Assembly: GCA_002281875.1 (NCBI GenBank)
Contig: NCHN01000006.1
Location: forward strand, 1-64,000
DNA length: 64,000 nt
Source of the DNA: Sphingobacteriia bacterium 24-36-13
Lineage (GTDB): Bacteria; Bacteroidota; Bacteroidia; Chitinophagales; Chitinophagaceae
Reading direction: 5' to 3'
A program made the position numbers and the translations under genes. This document shows, piece after piece, positions 37,303 through 46,161 of the stretch; the stretch's first letter is position 1, and the number at the start of each line of letters is the position of its first letter. Below the pieces are notes generated by a model that saw only the letters and a program-made list of their open reading frames with translations, was not told the origin of the DNA and searched no databases.

Positions 37303-38079
37303 TTAGAAAGGTCCTCCGTTTACAACAGCTACTAATTCATCATGAATATGTCCATTGGTCGCAATGATATGTGGTTGGTAAGGAGAATAATAATCCCCTT
37401 TAAAGTCGGTTACCTTTCCACCAGCTTCTTCAACCATTAAAAATCCGGCAGCACTGTCCCAAGCTTGCAATTTGTGTTCATAAAATCCATCGAATCTTCC
37501 AGCTGCTACCCAACACAAATCAACTGCCGCACTACCCAATCTTCTTACTGGAACCCCCTTTCTGATTAATTTTTCAAATACCTGTAAGGGTCCATTGGGT
37601 GCATCTAAATAAGTATAAGGGAAACCTGTTACCAAGCAACTCTTGATTAAACTAGTTTTATTTCCTACCTGAATTTTTTGATCGTTTAAATAAGCTCCAG
37701 CTCCTTTTTCTGCAAAATAAAATTCATTCATAAATGGGTTGTATACCGCGCCCATTATCATTTTACCATCCTTCTCTATACCAATACTCACACAGCATAT
37801 AGGAATGCCATTGGCAAAGTTTACTGTTCCATCAATAGGGTCTATAATCCACTTATAAGTAGAATCTTGTTTTAATTCACCTGATTCTTCACTTAAAATA
37901 AAATGATCAGGAAATTCGGCTTGAATGGTATCCATTATGGCCTTTTCTGCTGCATGATCGGCTTCGGTTACCAGGTTATTAATGCCTTCTTTATTGCTAA
38001 TGGCAAATGTCCCATTAAAAAAATGTCGAAGTTGAACAGCCCCTGCTTCGGTGGCTTTTAATAAGGTTTGTTTAAGCAT
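37303..38079 (-). CDS. suhB: Inositol monophosphatase family protein (SuhB-like)
   Basis: The 258-aa Mg-dependent phosphatase has the metal motifs SEESGE, IDPIDGTVNFANG and the late AWDSAAGFLMVEEAGG. The usual substrate is inositol-1-phosphate or a similar sugar phosphate. The ATG at 38079 begins MLKQTLLKATEAG; a reading extended to 38106 would run through a good promoter element (TACTTTTG) and is rejected. It heads a - strand operon with thiL and the S41 gene. Confidence 0.93.
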   Translation of the reverse strand: MLKQTLLKATEAGAVQLRHFFNGTFAISNKEGINNLVTEADHAAEKAIMDTIQAEFPDHFILSEESGELKQDSTYKWIIDPIDGTVNFANGIPICCVSIGIEKDGKMIMGAVYNPFMNEFYFAEKGAGAYLNDQKIQVGNKTSLIKSCLVTGFPYTYLDAPNGPLQVFEKLIRKGVPVRRLGSAAVDLCWVAAGRFDGFYEHKLQAWDSAAGFLMVEEAGGKVTDFKGDYYSPYQPHIIATNGHIHDELVAVVNGGPF

Positions 38080-38083
38080 GGCG

Positions 38084-38091
38084 CAAAAGTA
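38084..38091 (-). promoter_or_regulatory. -7 promoter element TACTTTTG 4 bases before the suhB start
   Basis: On the - strand the site reads TACTTTTG, fitting TAnnTTTG. It ends 4 bases before the suhB ATG, so transcription would begin at or next to the start codon. Confidence 0.5.
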
Positions 38092-38121
38092 ACCCAGATT
38101 CTGCATCTTTGGAACAATATT

Positions 38122-38982
38122 GTGACTACCGAACTTTCCATAATCATTGTTAATTATCGGGTATATCCCTATTTAGATGCATGCTTGAGGGCAGTCTCAG
38201 CTGCTTTGAGTGAATTAAATGCAGAGATTATTGTTGTAGACAATGATACAGATGAAACCAAACAAATTGTATTGGCGCATGACTTTCCAACAATTCAATG
38301 GATTTGTTTAACCCAAAATTTAGGGTTTGCTAAAGCCAATAACTTAGCATTACAGAAGGCGGTTGGAAAATATATATTGTTTTTAAATCCTGATACTGCT
38401 ATACAATCCAGTACGCTCAAAGATGCTGTTCAATATTTAAATTCTAATTCAGCTGTGGGTGCAGTAGGAGTGCAAATGCACAATGGTGATGGATATTTTT
38501 TACCGGAAAGTAAGAGAGATCAGCCAAGTTTAATAGGGACTTTATTTAAATTGATGGGTCTTGCGATGCTTTTTCCTAAATCGGCTCTTTTTAATAGTTA
38601 TGCTTTAGGCCATTTAGATAAAAACCAGATTCATTCAGTGCCTGTTTTAGCAGGTGCTTTTATCTTGATGCCAACTGAACTAATTAAAAAAATAGGGGGC
38701 TTTGATGAATCTTTTTTTATGTACGGGGAAGATATAGACCTCAGTTTAAGGGTACTTCAGCAAGGATTCGAAAACCATTATTTAGGCAACTTAATCATCA
38801 CCCATTATAAAGGAGCAAGTTCTAAACAAGATCCAGCGTATCTGGATCATTTTTATGGTTCAATGATCATTTTTCTAAACAAATACCGCCATTTATATGG
38901 AGGCGCTGTTGGGGCTTGGTGGTTAAAAAATTGTATTCGAATTATAGCTTGGATGGCTAATTTCAAGAAAAAAATTCAATAA
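38122..38982 (+). CDS. Glycosyltransferase family 2
   Basis: The 286-aa cytoplasmic enzyme would transfer a sugar (rhamnosyltransferase-like) to a surface glycan. It has a GT-A fold start TTELSIIIVNYR, the nucleotide-sugar motif VVDNDTD, LGFAKANNLAL, FLNPDTAI and GEDIDLSLR, and a single hydrophobic stretch around LLFKLMGLAMLFP-like residues. GTG at 38122 is chosen as start because it begins the conserved region; the frame extends to 38068 but overlaps suhB and its promoter. It is divergent from suhB. Confidence 0.9.
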   Translation: MTTELSIIIVNYRVYPYLDACLRAVSAALSELNAEIIVVDNDTDETKQIVLAHDFPTIQWICLTQNLGFAKANNLALQKAVGKYILFLNPDTAIQSSTLKDAVQYLNSNSAVGAVGVQMHNGDGYFLPESKRDQPSLIGTLFKLMGLAMLFPKSALFNSYALGHLDKNQIHSVPVLAGAFILMPTELIKKIGGFDESFFMYGEDIDLSLRVLQQGFENHYLGNLIITHYKGASSKQDPAYLDHFYGSMIIFLNKYRHLYGGAVGAWWLKNCIRIIAWMANFKKKIQ

Positions 38983-39049
38983 GGGTTTTCACAAAATATT
39001 ATATATAATTCATTTAGTTTAGCTTCGTAGCTTAACTGTTAACGAACGC

Positions 39050-40573
39050 ATGTCTATAATTGATCTTAAACTGCCGAATGCAATTTTAAAGGCACTAAGG
39101 CTTCCGCAGAACAATCTCCGCAGAGATCAGTTGAGGGTGCTAAAAAAGCTGTTGAAAAAAGCTAGGTTTACTTCGTTTGGTCAGCAATATCGTTTTGATG
39201 AAATCTTATTGAGCAAACACCCTGGAAAAAAATTTCAGGAATTGGTTCCAACTTTTAATTACAATAAAATTTACAATGAGTGGTGGCATAAAACCATCAA
39301 AGGACAATCGGATATTTGTTGGCCGGGTAAAATCAAGTATTATGCGTTAAGCAGCGGAACCAGTGAGTCGGCCAGTAAATATATTCCTATTACCAACGAT
39401 TTATTACGTGGCAATAAAATTGTCATGATTAAGCAACTACTCAGTTTGGGTAAGTACGAAAATATTCCCTTCACTTCTATTGGAAAAGGTTGGCTAACGT
39501 TGGGAGGCAGTACCGAATTACAAAAAGGGCCTGGTTATTTTGCAGGAGACCTCAGTGGGATAACCGCTAAGAAAGCGCCATTTTGGTTTCAACCATTTTA
39601 CAAGCCGGGTAAAAAGATTGCCAAACAAAAAGATTGGAATAAAAAAATAGCAGAAATAGTTGAAAAAGCACCTGAATGGGATATTGGCTTTTTAATTGGC
39701 GTTCCCGCCTGGATTCAGATGTGTGTAGAGCAAATAGTAGAGCGATATCAATTAAAAAATATTCATGAGCTATGGCCCAATCTCGCCTTTTTTGTGCACG
39801 GTGGAGTAAGTTTTGAGCCCTATAAAAAAGGTTTCGAAAAAATGTTGGGTAAACCCATCACGTATATAGAAACCTATTTGGCTAGTGAAGGATTTATTGC
39901 TTACCAAGACCGCCAATATGCTAAGGGCATGCGATTGGTAACCAATGAACATATTTTTTTAGAATTCGTTCCTTTTGATGATATCAATTTTACTGCTGAT
40001 GGAGAAATGATTGAAAATCCCGAAGCTTTGATGTTACATGAAGTAGAAGAGGGAAAGGACTATGCTTTGTTGATTAGTACTACTGCAGGCACTTGGCGTT
40101 ATTTGATTGGAGATACAGTCAAATTTGTAGACAAAGAAAAATCGGAGATCATTATCACAGGAAGAACCAAACACTTTTTGAGTTTGGTGGGAGAGCATTT
40201 GAGTGTAGATAATATGAACAAAGCTGTTCAAATGGCTTCCCAAAAATTCAATATCAGTATTCCAGAATTTACTGTTGCTGGTATACCTGTAGATAATTTC
40301 TTTGGACACCATTGGTTTGTAGCATGTGACGATAAAGTAGATCCAAAGCTATTATGTAATTTCATTGATGAATGTTTAAACGAACTCAATGATGATTATG
40401 CAGTTGAAAGAAAAAGTGCTTTAAAGGAAATAAGATTGAGCGTATTAAAAGAAGATGACTTCATGAACTTTATGTTGAGTAAGGGTAAAGTAGGAGGTCA
40501 ACATAAATTTCCTAGGGTATTAAAAGGAACCATGCTAAATGATTGGTATCAATTCTTAGAAAAAAATAAATGA
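39050..40573 (+). CDS. GH3 auxin-responsive promoter family protein (acyl-adenylate/amido synthetase fold)
   Basis: The 507-aa protein belongs to PF03321, the family of plant GH3 enzymes that adenylate a carboxylic acid and conjugate it to an amino acid. It has the ATP motif SSGTSES, a central YIETYLASEGFIA block, ISTTAGTWRYLIGDTVKF and IITGRTKHFLSLVGEHLS, all hallmarks of the family. Bacterial homologues are known, but their substrates are not. Its stop overlaps the next gene start by 4 bases. Confidence 0.92.
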   Translation: MSIIDLKLPNAILKALRLPQNNLRRDQLRVLKKLLKKARFTSFGQQYRFDEILLSKHPGKKFQELVPTFNYNKIYNEWWHKTIKGQSDICWPGKIKYYALSSGTSESASKYIPITNDLLRGNKIVMIKQLLSLGKYENIPFTSIGKGWLTLGGSTELQKGPGYFAGDLSGITAKKAPFWFQPFYKPGKKIAKQKDWNKKIAEIVEKAPEWDIGFLIGVPAWIQMCVEQIVERYQLKNIHELWPNLAFFVHGGVSFEPYKKGFEKMLGKPITYIETYLASEGFIAYQDRQYAKGMRLVTNEHIFLEFVPFDDINFTADGEMIENPEALMLHEVEEGKDYALLISTTAGTWRYLIGDTVKFVDKEKSEIIITGRTKHFLSLVGEHLSVDNMNKAVQMASQKFNISIPEFTVAGIPVDNFFGHHWFVACDDKVDPKLLCNFIDECLNELNDDYAVERKSALKEIRLSVLKEDDFMNFMLSKGKVGGQHKFPRVLKGTMLNDWYQFLEKNK

Positions 40574-41223
40574 AGTTGAAGCTATATTTTGCCTGCTTTT
40601 TAATAACCACTTCATTATTGTGCTCATTTGCACTTGCACAACCAACCACCAAGAAAAATACTTTTATACATAAAGACTTAAGAGCACCAGAAACCCTTCA
40701 AGTACTCTTTAAAACAAACAAAGGAAATTTTATTATTCAGTCTTATCGTTCTTGGGCGCCTCTAGCAGCAGATCGATTTTATACTTTAGTAAAAAAAGGT
40801 TTCTATACCAATATCTATATTTTTAGGGTAGAAAAAGATTATGTGGTACAGTTTGGAATTTCTGATAACCCTAAAGAAAGTAGTTTTTGGGACAAAGCCC
40901 GACTAAAAGACGAGCCGGTAATTCAAAAACATAAAAAGGGAATGGTTGCATTTGCAAGGAGTGAAAAGAATTCTCGCACTACTCAACTGTTTGTGAATAT
41001 GCAAGACAATGCTAAACTAGACACTACCATGAGAGAAGGGGTACACGGTTATCCCCCCTTTGGCAAAGTAGTCAGTGGTATAAATATCTTTTTCCAATTG
41101 AATGACCAATATGCCAAAAGAATACTACCATTACAAGATTCCATCTATCGGTATGGCAATCAATACTTGGTTCAACATTTTCCTGGTTTAGATAAAATTA
41201 TCAGCGCAACAATTATCCGTTAG
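40570..41223 (+). CDS. Secreted cyclophilin-type peptidyl-prolyl isomerase
   Basis: The 217-aa protein has a signal peptide (about 1-23, ending ALAQ) and a cyclophilin domain: VLFKTNKGNFIIQSY, the catalytic Arg in IFRVEKDYVVQFG, MVAFARSEKNSRTTQLFVNM and FGKVVSG. The usual QGG motif is reduced to QFG, so activity may be altered. It overlaps the GH3-family gene by the ATGA pattern and is likely co-translated with it. Confidence 0.87.
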   Translation: MKLKLYFACFLITTSLLCSFALAQPTTKKNTFIHKDLRAPETLQVLFKTNKGNFIIQSYRSWAPLAADRFYTLVKKGFYTNIYIFRVEKDYVVQFGISDNPKESSFWDKARLKDEPVIQKHKKGMVAFARSEKNSRTTQLFVNMQDNAKLDTTMREGVHGYPPFGKVVSGINIFFQLNDQYAKRILPLQDSIYRYGNQYLVQHFPGLDKIISATIIR

Positions 41224-41234
41224 AATAACACTAA

Positions 41235-41255
41235 TCAGTTATTTTTGTGAACTGA
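41235..41255. repeat. Inverted repeat TCAGTT/AACTGA around the lysE promoter
   Basis: TCAGTT (41235-41240) and AACTGA (41250-41255) form a perfect 6-bp inverted repeat with a 9-base gap that contains the -7 element. It could be an operator, or chance in AT-rich DNA. Confidence 0.25.
41240..41247 (+). promoter_or_regulatory. -7 promoter element TATTTTTG (LysE-type gene)
   Basis: TATTTTTG fits TAnnTTTG and ends 27 bases before the ATG at 41275. Confidence 0.5.
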
Positions 41256-41274
41256 CTAAACAAAGGCTATTGGC

Positions 41275-41931
41275 ATGATTGCACCATTGATGAAGGGATT
41301 GGTTTTGGGATTGATTCTGAGTATTTCAGTGGGCCCGGTCATTTTTGCCATTATTAAACAAAGTTTGGCCAATGGCCACAAAGCAGGATATACTTTTGTT
41401 GCAGGCGTATCGGCTAGTGATATTAGCTTAGTGTTGGTTTGTAATGTTTTTACTTCCTTTTTTACTACAGCCCTTTCTCATAGTAATGCCATTGCAATTG
41501 CTGGCAGCATTTTTTTAATTGGAGTAGGAATCTATACTTTCTTCTTTAAAAAAGTGATTGTAGATGAAGACAATAAAATTGAAATCAAGAAATTTCGCAA
41601 AAGAGATTTAGCGGGTATATTCTTATCGGGCTATTTTATGAATATGCTTAACCCGGCTGTATTTCTTTTTTGGTTTGCTTGGACAGCTGCTATTACAGGA
41701 GATGCCGCAAGTACCCCCAACCCCAATCAATACAAGTGGATTGTTTTTATAACCTGTTTAGTCTTTGTATTACTTTCAGATATTGCTAAAGTAGCTTTAG
41801 CTGGTAAATTAAGAGAACGCTTAACCCCAACTATTTTACACCGAATTAATAAATTATCAGGACTAATATTGATTGGGTTTGGTATTGCACTAATTTGGGG
41901 CGTGCTCAATTTTGGAGACCAATTAAAATAG
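41275..41931 (+). CDS. LysE family amino-acid exporter
   Basis: The 218-aa inner-membrane protein has six hydrophobic segments and the LysE/RhtB pattern: LGLILSISVGPVIFAIIKQSLANG near the start, AGVSASDISL, a charged cytoplasmic loop (KKVIVDEDNKIEIKKFRKRD), GYFMNMLNPAVFLFWF and a C-terminal helix. It would export amino acids or similar metabolites. Substrate is not predictable. mtgA follows after 29 bases. Confidence 0.9.
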   Translation: MIAPLMKGLVLGLILSISVGPVIFAIIKQSLANGHKAGYTFVAGVSASDISLVLVCNVFTSFFTTALSHSNAIAIAGSIFLIGVGIYTFFFKKVIVDEDNKIEIKKFRKRDLAGIFLSGYFMNMLNPAVFLFWFAWTAAITGDAASTPNPNQYKWIVFITCLVFVLLSDIAKVALAGKLRERLTPTILHRINKLSGLILIGFGIALIWGVLNFGDQLK

Positions 41932-41960
41932 ATTGTATCTTTTGATTGAAATAATTATCA

Positions 41961-42662
41961 GTGATTAAAAAAATCTGGAAAAAAACAAAACGCGTATTGC
42001 TGATTTTGTTTTTGAGTTCACTCTTCTATACGATTGTTTGTAGATGGGTTATGCCGCCAATCACCATCACTCAAATTGCCAATACTTTTGGTTATGGTCT
42101 CAAAAGAGATTATGTATCGTGGAGTCAAATAAATTACTCGGTAAAATTGGCTGCAATTGCTAGTGAAGACCAAGCATTTCCAGATCATAGTGGATTTGAT
42201 TGGGATGCTATTGAGAAGAGTTTAAAGCCCAAGAAAAAAGGAAAGAAAACAAAAATTCCATTAGGGGGTGGTGCAAGTACCATTACCCAGCAAACAGCTA
42301 AGAATGTTTTTTTATGGCAGGGGGGATTCATCACCAAGTTTATTCGAAAAGTACCCGAGCTCTATTTTACCAAACTGATTGAATGGGTTTGGGGCAAAGA
42401 GCGCATACTAGAAGTATATTTAAATGTAATTGAAATGGGTCCTGGTATTTTTGGTATTCAAGCTGCTGCTAAACATTACTTTAAAAAAGACGCTGCTAAG
42501 CTTACTCGTTCAGAAGCTGCCATGATTATTTCCTGTTTGCCCAATCCTAAAAAATTTACTGTTAAGCCAATGAGCAGAAGGGTTGCTTGGCGTTATCCGC
42601 AAATATTAAAACAGATGAATAATTTAGAAGGAGATGAAGACATCAAAAATTTATTGCGTTAA
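41961..42662 (+). CDS. mtgA: Monofunctional peptidoglycan transglycosylase MtgA
   Basis: The 233-aa enzyme polymerises lipid II into glycan strands at the outer face of the inner membrane. It has one N-terminal anchor (about 12-28), the GT51 catalytic Glu69 in SEDQAFPDH, GASTITQQTAKN, and the second catalytic block KERILEVYLNVIEMG. There is no transpeptidase domain. GTG at 41961 is the start. Its stop interlocks with that of the convergent kinase gene. Confidence 0.95.
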   Translation: MIKKIWKKTKRVLLILFLSSLFYTIVCRWVMPPITITQIANTFGYGLKRDYVSWSQINYSVKLAAIASEDQAFPDHSGFDWDAIEKSLKPKKKGKKTKIPLGGGASTITQQTAKNVFLWQGGFITKFIRKVPELYFTKLIEWVWGKERILEVYLNVIEMGPGIFGIQAAAKHYFKKDAAKLTRSEAAMIISCLPNPKKFTVKPMSRRVAWRYPQILKQMNNLEGDEDIKNLLR

Positions 42663-43201
42663 AGCATGAACTGGTTGATTGCTTTAATGGCTGCTTGAGT
42701 TCTTTCGGTATTATTGCCACTAATTAAAGCCCATGGTGTTGGCTGATTCAGTAATAAATCTTTATAAATAGCAAATAATTCTTGTCTAGGTTTTTCATCG
42801 GGGTATTCTCTTAGTTCATCTTTTACCCAAGGCAAATCAATATTGCATAATAAATAACCGTCGTATTTTTTTTTAACGATGGTATCTAAAATAAAAAAAT
42901 CACATTCCCCAAATACATATTCACTCCACACTTTCATAACATACATATCAGTATCTATGAATAGTATGGGTGCTTTATTGCTATCTAATAATGATTTAGT
43001 TGTCAGCTCCTCTAATTTCAATTGACCTTTTGCAATCTTCAATAAATCTGCAGGCGTATAGCTGGTACCATTTTTTAATAAATATTCTCTTGCATATTCT
43101 TCACACCATGCAGATTGAAAGTGTGCTGCCAACGATTTACACAACGTGCTTTTACCTGTACTTTCCGGACCTAGAATTACAAATTTCTTAATGGCTTTCA
43201 T
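42659..43201 (-). CDS. nadR: NadR-like nicotinamide ribonucleoside kinase
   Basis: The 180-aa ATPase has the P-loop GPESTGKST (11-19), EYAREYL, LFIDTDMYVMKVWSEY and LREYPDEKPRQEL, matching the ribosylnicotinamide kinase domain of NadR. It phosphorylates nicotinamide riboside to NMN in NAD salvage. It lacks the DNA-binding and adenylyltransferase domains of full NadR. It overlaps pnuC by 14 bases, so the transporter and kinase form one unit, trapping nicotinamide riboside on entry. Confidence 0.88.
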   Translation of the reverse strand: MKAIKKFVILGPESTGKSTLCKSLAAHFQSAWCEEYAREYLLKNGTSYTPADLLKIAKGQLKLEELTTKSLLDSNKAPILFIDTDMYVMKVWSEYVFGECDFFILDTIVKKKYDGYLLCNIDLPWVKDELREYPDEKPRQELFAIYKDLLLNQPTPWALISGNNTERTQAAIKAINQFML

Positions 43202-43820
43202 ATTGTGCTTTTTTCTGCCAACTCATTAAGCCGGCAATGGCTAAGATCAAGAGTACCACAAATTGCACACTAGTAAATACATAGCCTTTTATAAAATATA
43301 ACGGAATAGAAGCAATATTTGTTGCTATCCACCAATACCAGCTGGCCACTTTTTTTCTAGCCATTAACCACATTCCAGTGTATGCGGTAGCACTTGCAAA
43401 TGCATCGGCCCAAGGAATGGCTTCGGGTGCAAAAGATGCTTTTAGCCAAGTGAGTGCAAAAAATATTATCAGATAAAATGAAATAAAAAACATCCACTGT
43501 TGTATCTGATCTTTTGAATTGCTAAAAGTTATTTTCAATTGTACTTCTTGGGTATTTTGGTTGATTTTACTCCACCATATCCAGCCATAGATGCTTACGA
43601 TTGTATAATATAAGTTTACGCTTGCTTCACCATATAGCTGTCCCTTTAAACTCAAGTAAATGTAAATAGTGGTATTAATTAATCCAATGGGATATACTAG
43701 AATATTTTCTTTTCTGCTAAACCAAACACTAGCAATACCCGCACAAACTGCAACAAATTCTAGTAAGCTTGTTTGTTGCAAACCTGTCATGAATTGTTGG
43801 AATATATCTGTTATACTCAT
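43188..43820 (-). CDS. pnuC: Nicotinamide riboside transporter PnuC
   Basis: The 210-aa membrane protein with seven hydrophobic stretches has PnuC motifs: GIASVWFSRKENILVYPIGLINT, GQLYGEASVNLYY, YGWIWW and WYWWIATNIASIPLYFIKG. It takes up nicotinamide riboside by facilitated diffusion, driven by the kinase encoded downstream. The start at 43820 abuts the stop of the GT-C gene. No TonB receptor is adjacent. Confidence 0.94.
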   Translation of the reverse strand: MSITDIFQQFMTGLQQTSLLEFVAVCAGIASVWFSRKENILVYPIGLINTTIYIYLSLKGQLYGEASVNLYYTIVSIYGWIWWSKINQNTQEVQLKITFSNSKDQIQQWMFFISFYLIIFFALTWLKASFAPEAIPWADAFASATAYTGMWLMARKKVASWYWWIATNIASIPLYFIKGYVFTSVQFVVLLILAIAGLMSWQKKAQYESH

Positions 43821-45337
43821 TACTTGTTGGTAGGGGTAAAATAAAAAATGGAACCATCTTTAAACTGCCATTCTTTGGTTTGTTTAAAATGAGCTCGAAT
43901 ATATTCATCATCTATTAAATCAGGGTTTTTCCCATATTCAAACCAAACAAGATAGATATTTTGATGATTTAAAAAAGGATCAATTTCTTGTTGCAAATCT
44001 TTATGCGGCAAAGGATTGGCTTTGATATTCGCTAGAAAAAATACAGCATCATTGGCATTTGAATAAATGGGTGCTTGGTAACTGCTGTGATGCGTTTTCA
44101 TAAACTGGAGTAAAGGAGAACCCCTCCAAAGATCATCGGTGTATCCTGGAATACCAGCGTACCCTATCCCCTCCCAATTGAATAAATGAGCTTGATAATG
44201 ATGATTTGCTCCTATTGCATACCAAACACTAAAAACCAAAAGAATGAATACTTTTTTATATCGCCTAGATGCAACCATCCATTGGTAGAAACAATGGGCA
44301 ATTAAAATAAATAAGGGAATATATAATGGAATTAATAACCGGCTGCTTAATGTTTCAAACCTTGAAATACTTGCAATAAATAATATGAAAGCTCCATATA
44401 CCAATACAAACAAACTTAAAAGGGAAATAACCGATGCAAAAAATTGTTGTTGAATCAGCCGATACAATAATACAACGATTACTATGAATAAAAGTATAAC
44501 GCCAATGATTAGTAAGGTAGTAGAAGAATCATTTTCACTATTAGGAAACCAATACCCCAACACATTTATAAAATCTTGCAAATTGGTTTGGAATGTTTTT
44601 AAGGAAGATTGTCTAACGCCGGCAAATGTTTGCGTTAGTAGTTTATTACGGATAATATTGAGCAATGGTAAACTACAACCAACCAACACGAGTAGTCCAA
44701 TATGTTTTAGTTTGGTCCGCCAATTAAATTGAATGTAAAATAGAATGAGTAGGCCTCCTGTAATTAATAAAGTAATACCCACGTATCTTATTGAGCAAGT
44801 AATTGCTGCAATAGTTCCAGCTATTAGCAACCAATTCTTTTTTTCTGTAAGTAAATATTGGTGAAAGGCAACTATAAAAATCAGTACTAAAAGTATAAAC
44901 ACTGTTTCAGACCATAACATGGTATACACTTCTAATATACCCGGACTACTAAGTATTAAACACAAAATTAATAACCGAAAAAACCCATTTTTAATTTTTG
45001 CATGAAGAAGCAAATAACTACTGGTATATAATACTGCTGCTAATAATAGACTATTAAGTATTGGCGCGGCTGTAATCACTTCAGTAAAAAAAACCAACTT
45101 AACCAAACCCAATAATAGCGGGTAACCCAGAGGAAAATTTACTAAGGGTAAATTATTGTAATCGGTAAATTGAAAGGAATCCGAAAAATGATTCGCTGTA
45201 CTTAAATAGGCAACAGAATCCGGGGAAATACCAATGCCACTATGGGCAGTATAAAAAGCAATCCAAATAAACGCAAATGCAGATGCAAGTAATGCATCCC
45301 AATGCGTTTTAAAAAAATGGATTAAATAAGATTTCAT
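43820..45337 (-). CDS. Polytopic membrane glycosyltransferase-like protein (GT-C fold)
   Basis: The 505-aa protein has about eleven hydrophobic segments and an early acidic motif, GISPDSVAYLS, in the first periplasmic loop, as in GT-C enzymes (PMT/ArnT types) that use polyprenyl-phosphate sugars. The NFPLGYPLLLG block also fits. A C-terminal soluble part (about 395-505) contains YAGIPGYTDDLWRGSP and a final DGSIFYFTP. The frame opens at a TTG at 45346, but the ATG at 45337 is preferred. The sugar and acceptor are unknown. Confidence 0.78.
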   Translation of the reverse strand: MKSYLIHFFKTHWDALLASAFAFIWIAFYTAHSGIGISPDSVAYLSTANHFSDSFQFTDYNNLPLVNFPLGYPLLLGLVKLVFFTEVITAAPILNSLLLAAVLYTSSYLLLHAKIKNGFFRLLILCLILSSPGILEVYTMLWSETVFILLVLIFIVAFHQYLLTEKKNWLLIAGTIAAITCSIRYVGITLLITGGLLILFYIQFNWRTKLKHIGLLVLVGCSLPLLNIIRNKLLTQTFAGVRQSSLKTFQTNLQDFINVLGYWFPNSENDSSTTLLIIGVILLFIVIVVLLYRLIQQQFFASVISLLSLFVLVYGAFILFIASISRFETLSSRLLIPLYIPLFILIAHCFYQWMVASRRYKKVFILLVFSVWYAIGANHHYQAHLFNWEGIGYAGIPGYTDDLWRGSPLLQFMKTHHSSYQAPIYSNANDAVFFLANIKANPLPHKDLQQEIDPFLNHQNIYLVWFEYGKNPDLIDDEYIRAHFKQTKEWQFKDGSIFYFTPTNK

Positions 45338-45366
45338 GTAATGCAAGATACTGCACTACGCTTTCT

Positions 45367-45966
45367 TTATTCTGCTTCTGCAACAACTTCTTTTACTTCA
45401 GGAATCATGCGTTTCATCATTCCTTCTATTCCAGCTTTCAATGTTATCATAGAAGATGGGCAACCTGAACAAGAACCCTGTAACATTAGATTTACTATAC
45501 CATCGTTATAGCTTTTGAATTGTATAGCACCGCCGTCCATTTCAACTGCAGGTTTTACGTAGTTCTCTAGTAATTCTTTTACGCGTTTAACAATATCGTC
45601 GTCGTCTGCGCTAACGGTATTGCTGGCTTCTTGCTTTACTTTAGCTACTTCTTCTTCATTAACCACAACACCGCCGTTTTCTAAATATTGTTTCAAAAAC
45701 TCTTTGATGGTTGGAATAATATCCTGCCAATCTTCGGTATCAATTGTTTTGGTAAGCGTGATGAAATTGCTGGCAATAAACACACTTTTGATAAAAGGGA
45801 AACTGAACAATTCTTTGGCCAATGGTGATGGAGTTGCCAAGGATTCATCTGCAAAATCAATGCTTTTTCCAGGGTACAATAATTTGTTTGCCACAAATTT
45901 CATAGTCTCTGGATTAGGAGTCATTTCTGTATAAATGCTGATGACAGGGTTGCCAGTCTTAATCAT
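45367..45966 (-). CDS. NfuA/NifU-type Fe-S cluster carrier
   Basis: The 199-aa protein has an N-terminal Nfu domain (IYTEMTPNPETMKFVANKLL) and a C-terminal NifU-like domain with the cluster-binding CSGC in LQGSCSGCPSSMITLKAGIE. It carries 4Fe-4S clusters to target enzymes in the cytoplasm. NadA in this window would be such a target. The gene stands alone behind its own promoter. Confidence 0.94.
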   Translation of the reverse strand: MIKTGNPVISIYTEMTPNPETMKFVANKLLYPGKSIDFADESLATPSPLAKELFSFPFIKSVFIASNFITLTKTIDTEDWQDIIPTIKEFLKQYLENGGVVVNEEEVAKVKQEASNTVSADDDDIVKRVKELLENYVKPAVEMDGGAIQFKSYNDGIVNLMLQGSCSGCPSSMITLKAGIEGMMKRMIPEVKEVVAEAE

Positions 45967-45997
45967 AGTATGCTGTTTTACGTAAGTTATTCTTCTG

Positions 45998-46005
45998 CAA
46001 ATTTA
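45998..46005 (-). promoter_or_regulatory. -7 promoter element TAAATTTG (Nfu gene)
   Basis: On the - strand the site reads TAAATTTG, fitting TAnnTTTG, ending 31 bases before the ATG at 45966. Confidence 0.55.
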
Positions 46006-46161
46006 AAACAATTCGTTTGGAGCAAAAGTTCAATCCTTGGGTTTAGTCCATTCTTGGCCCTTATTTTTCGGATATCGTAAGTTCACTCAATAAATGCCTT
46101 CTTTTTGCGTTATTCTATTTGCGCTACTCATGATTTAGATAAGCAGCTAATATTTAGGCAT

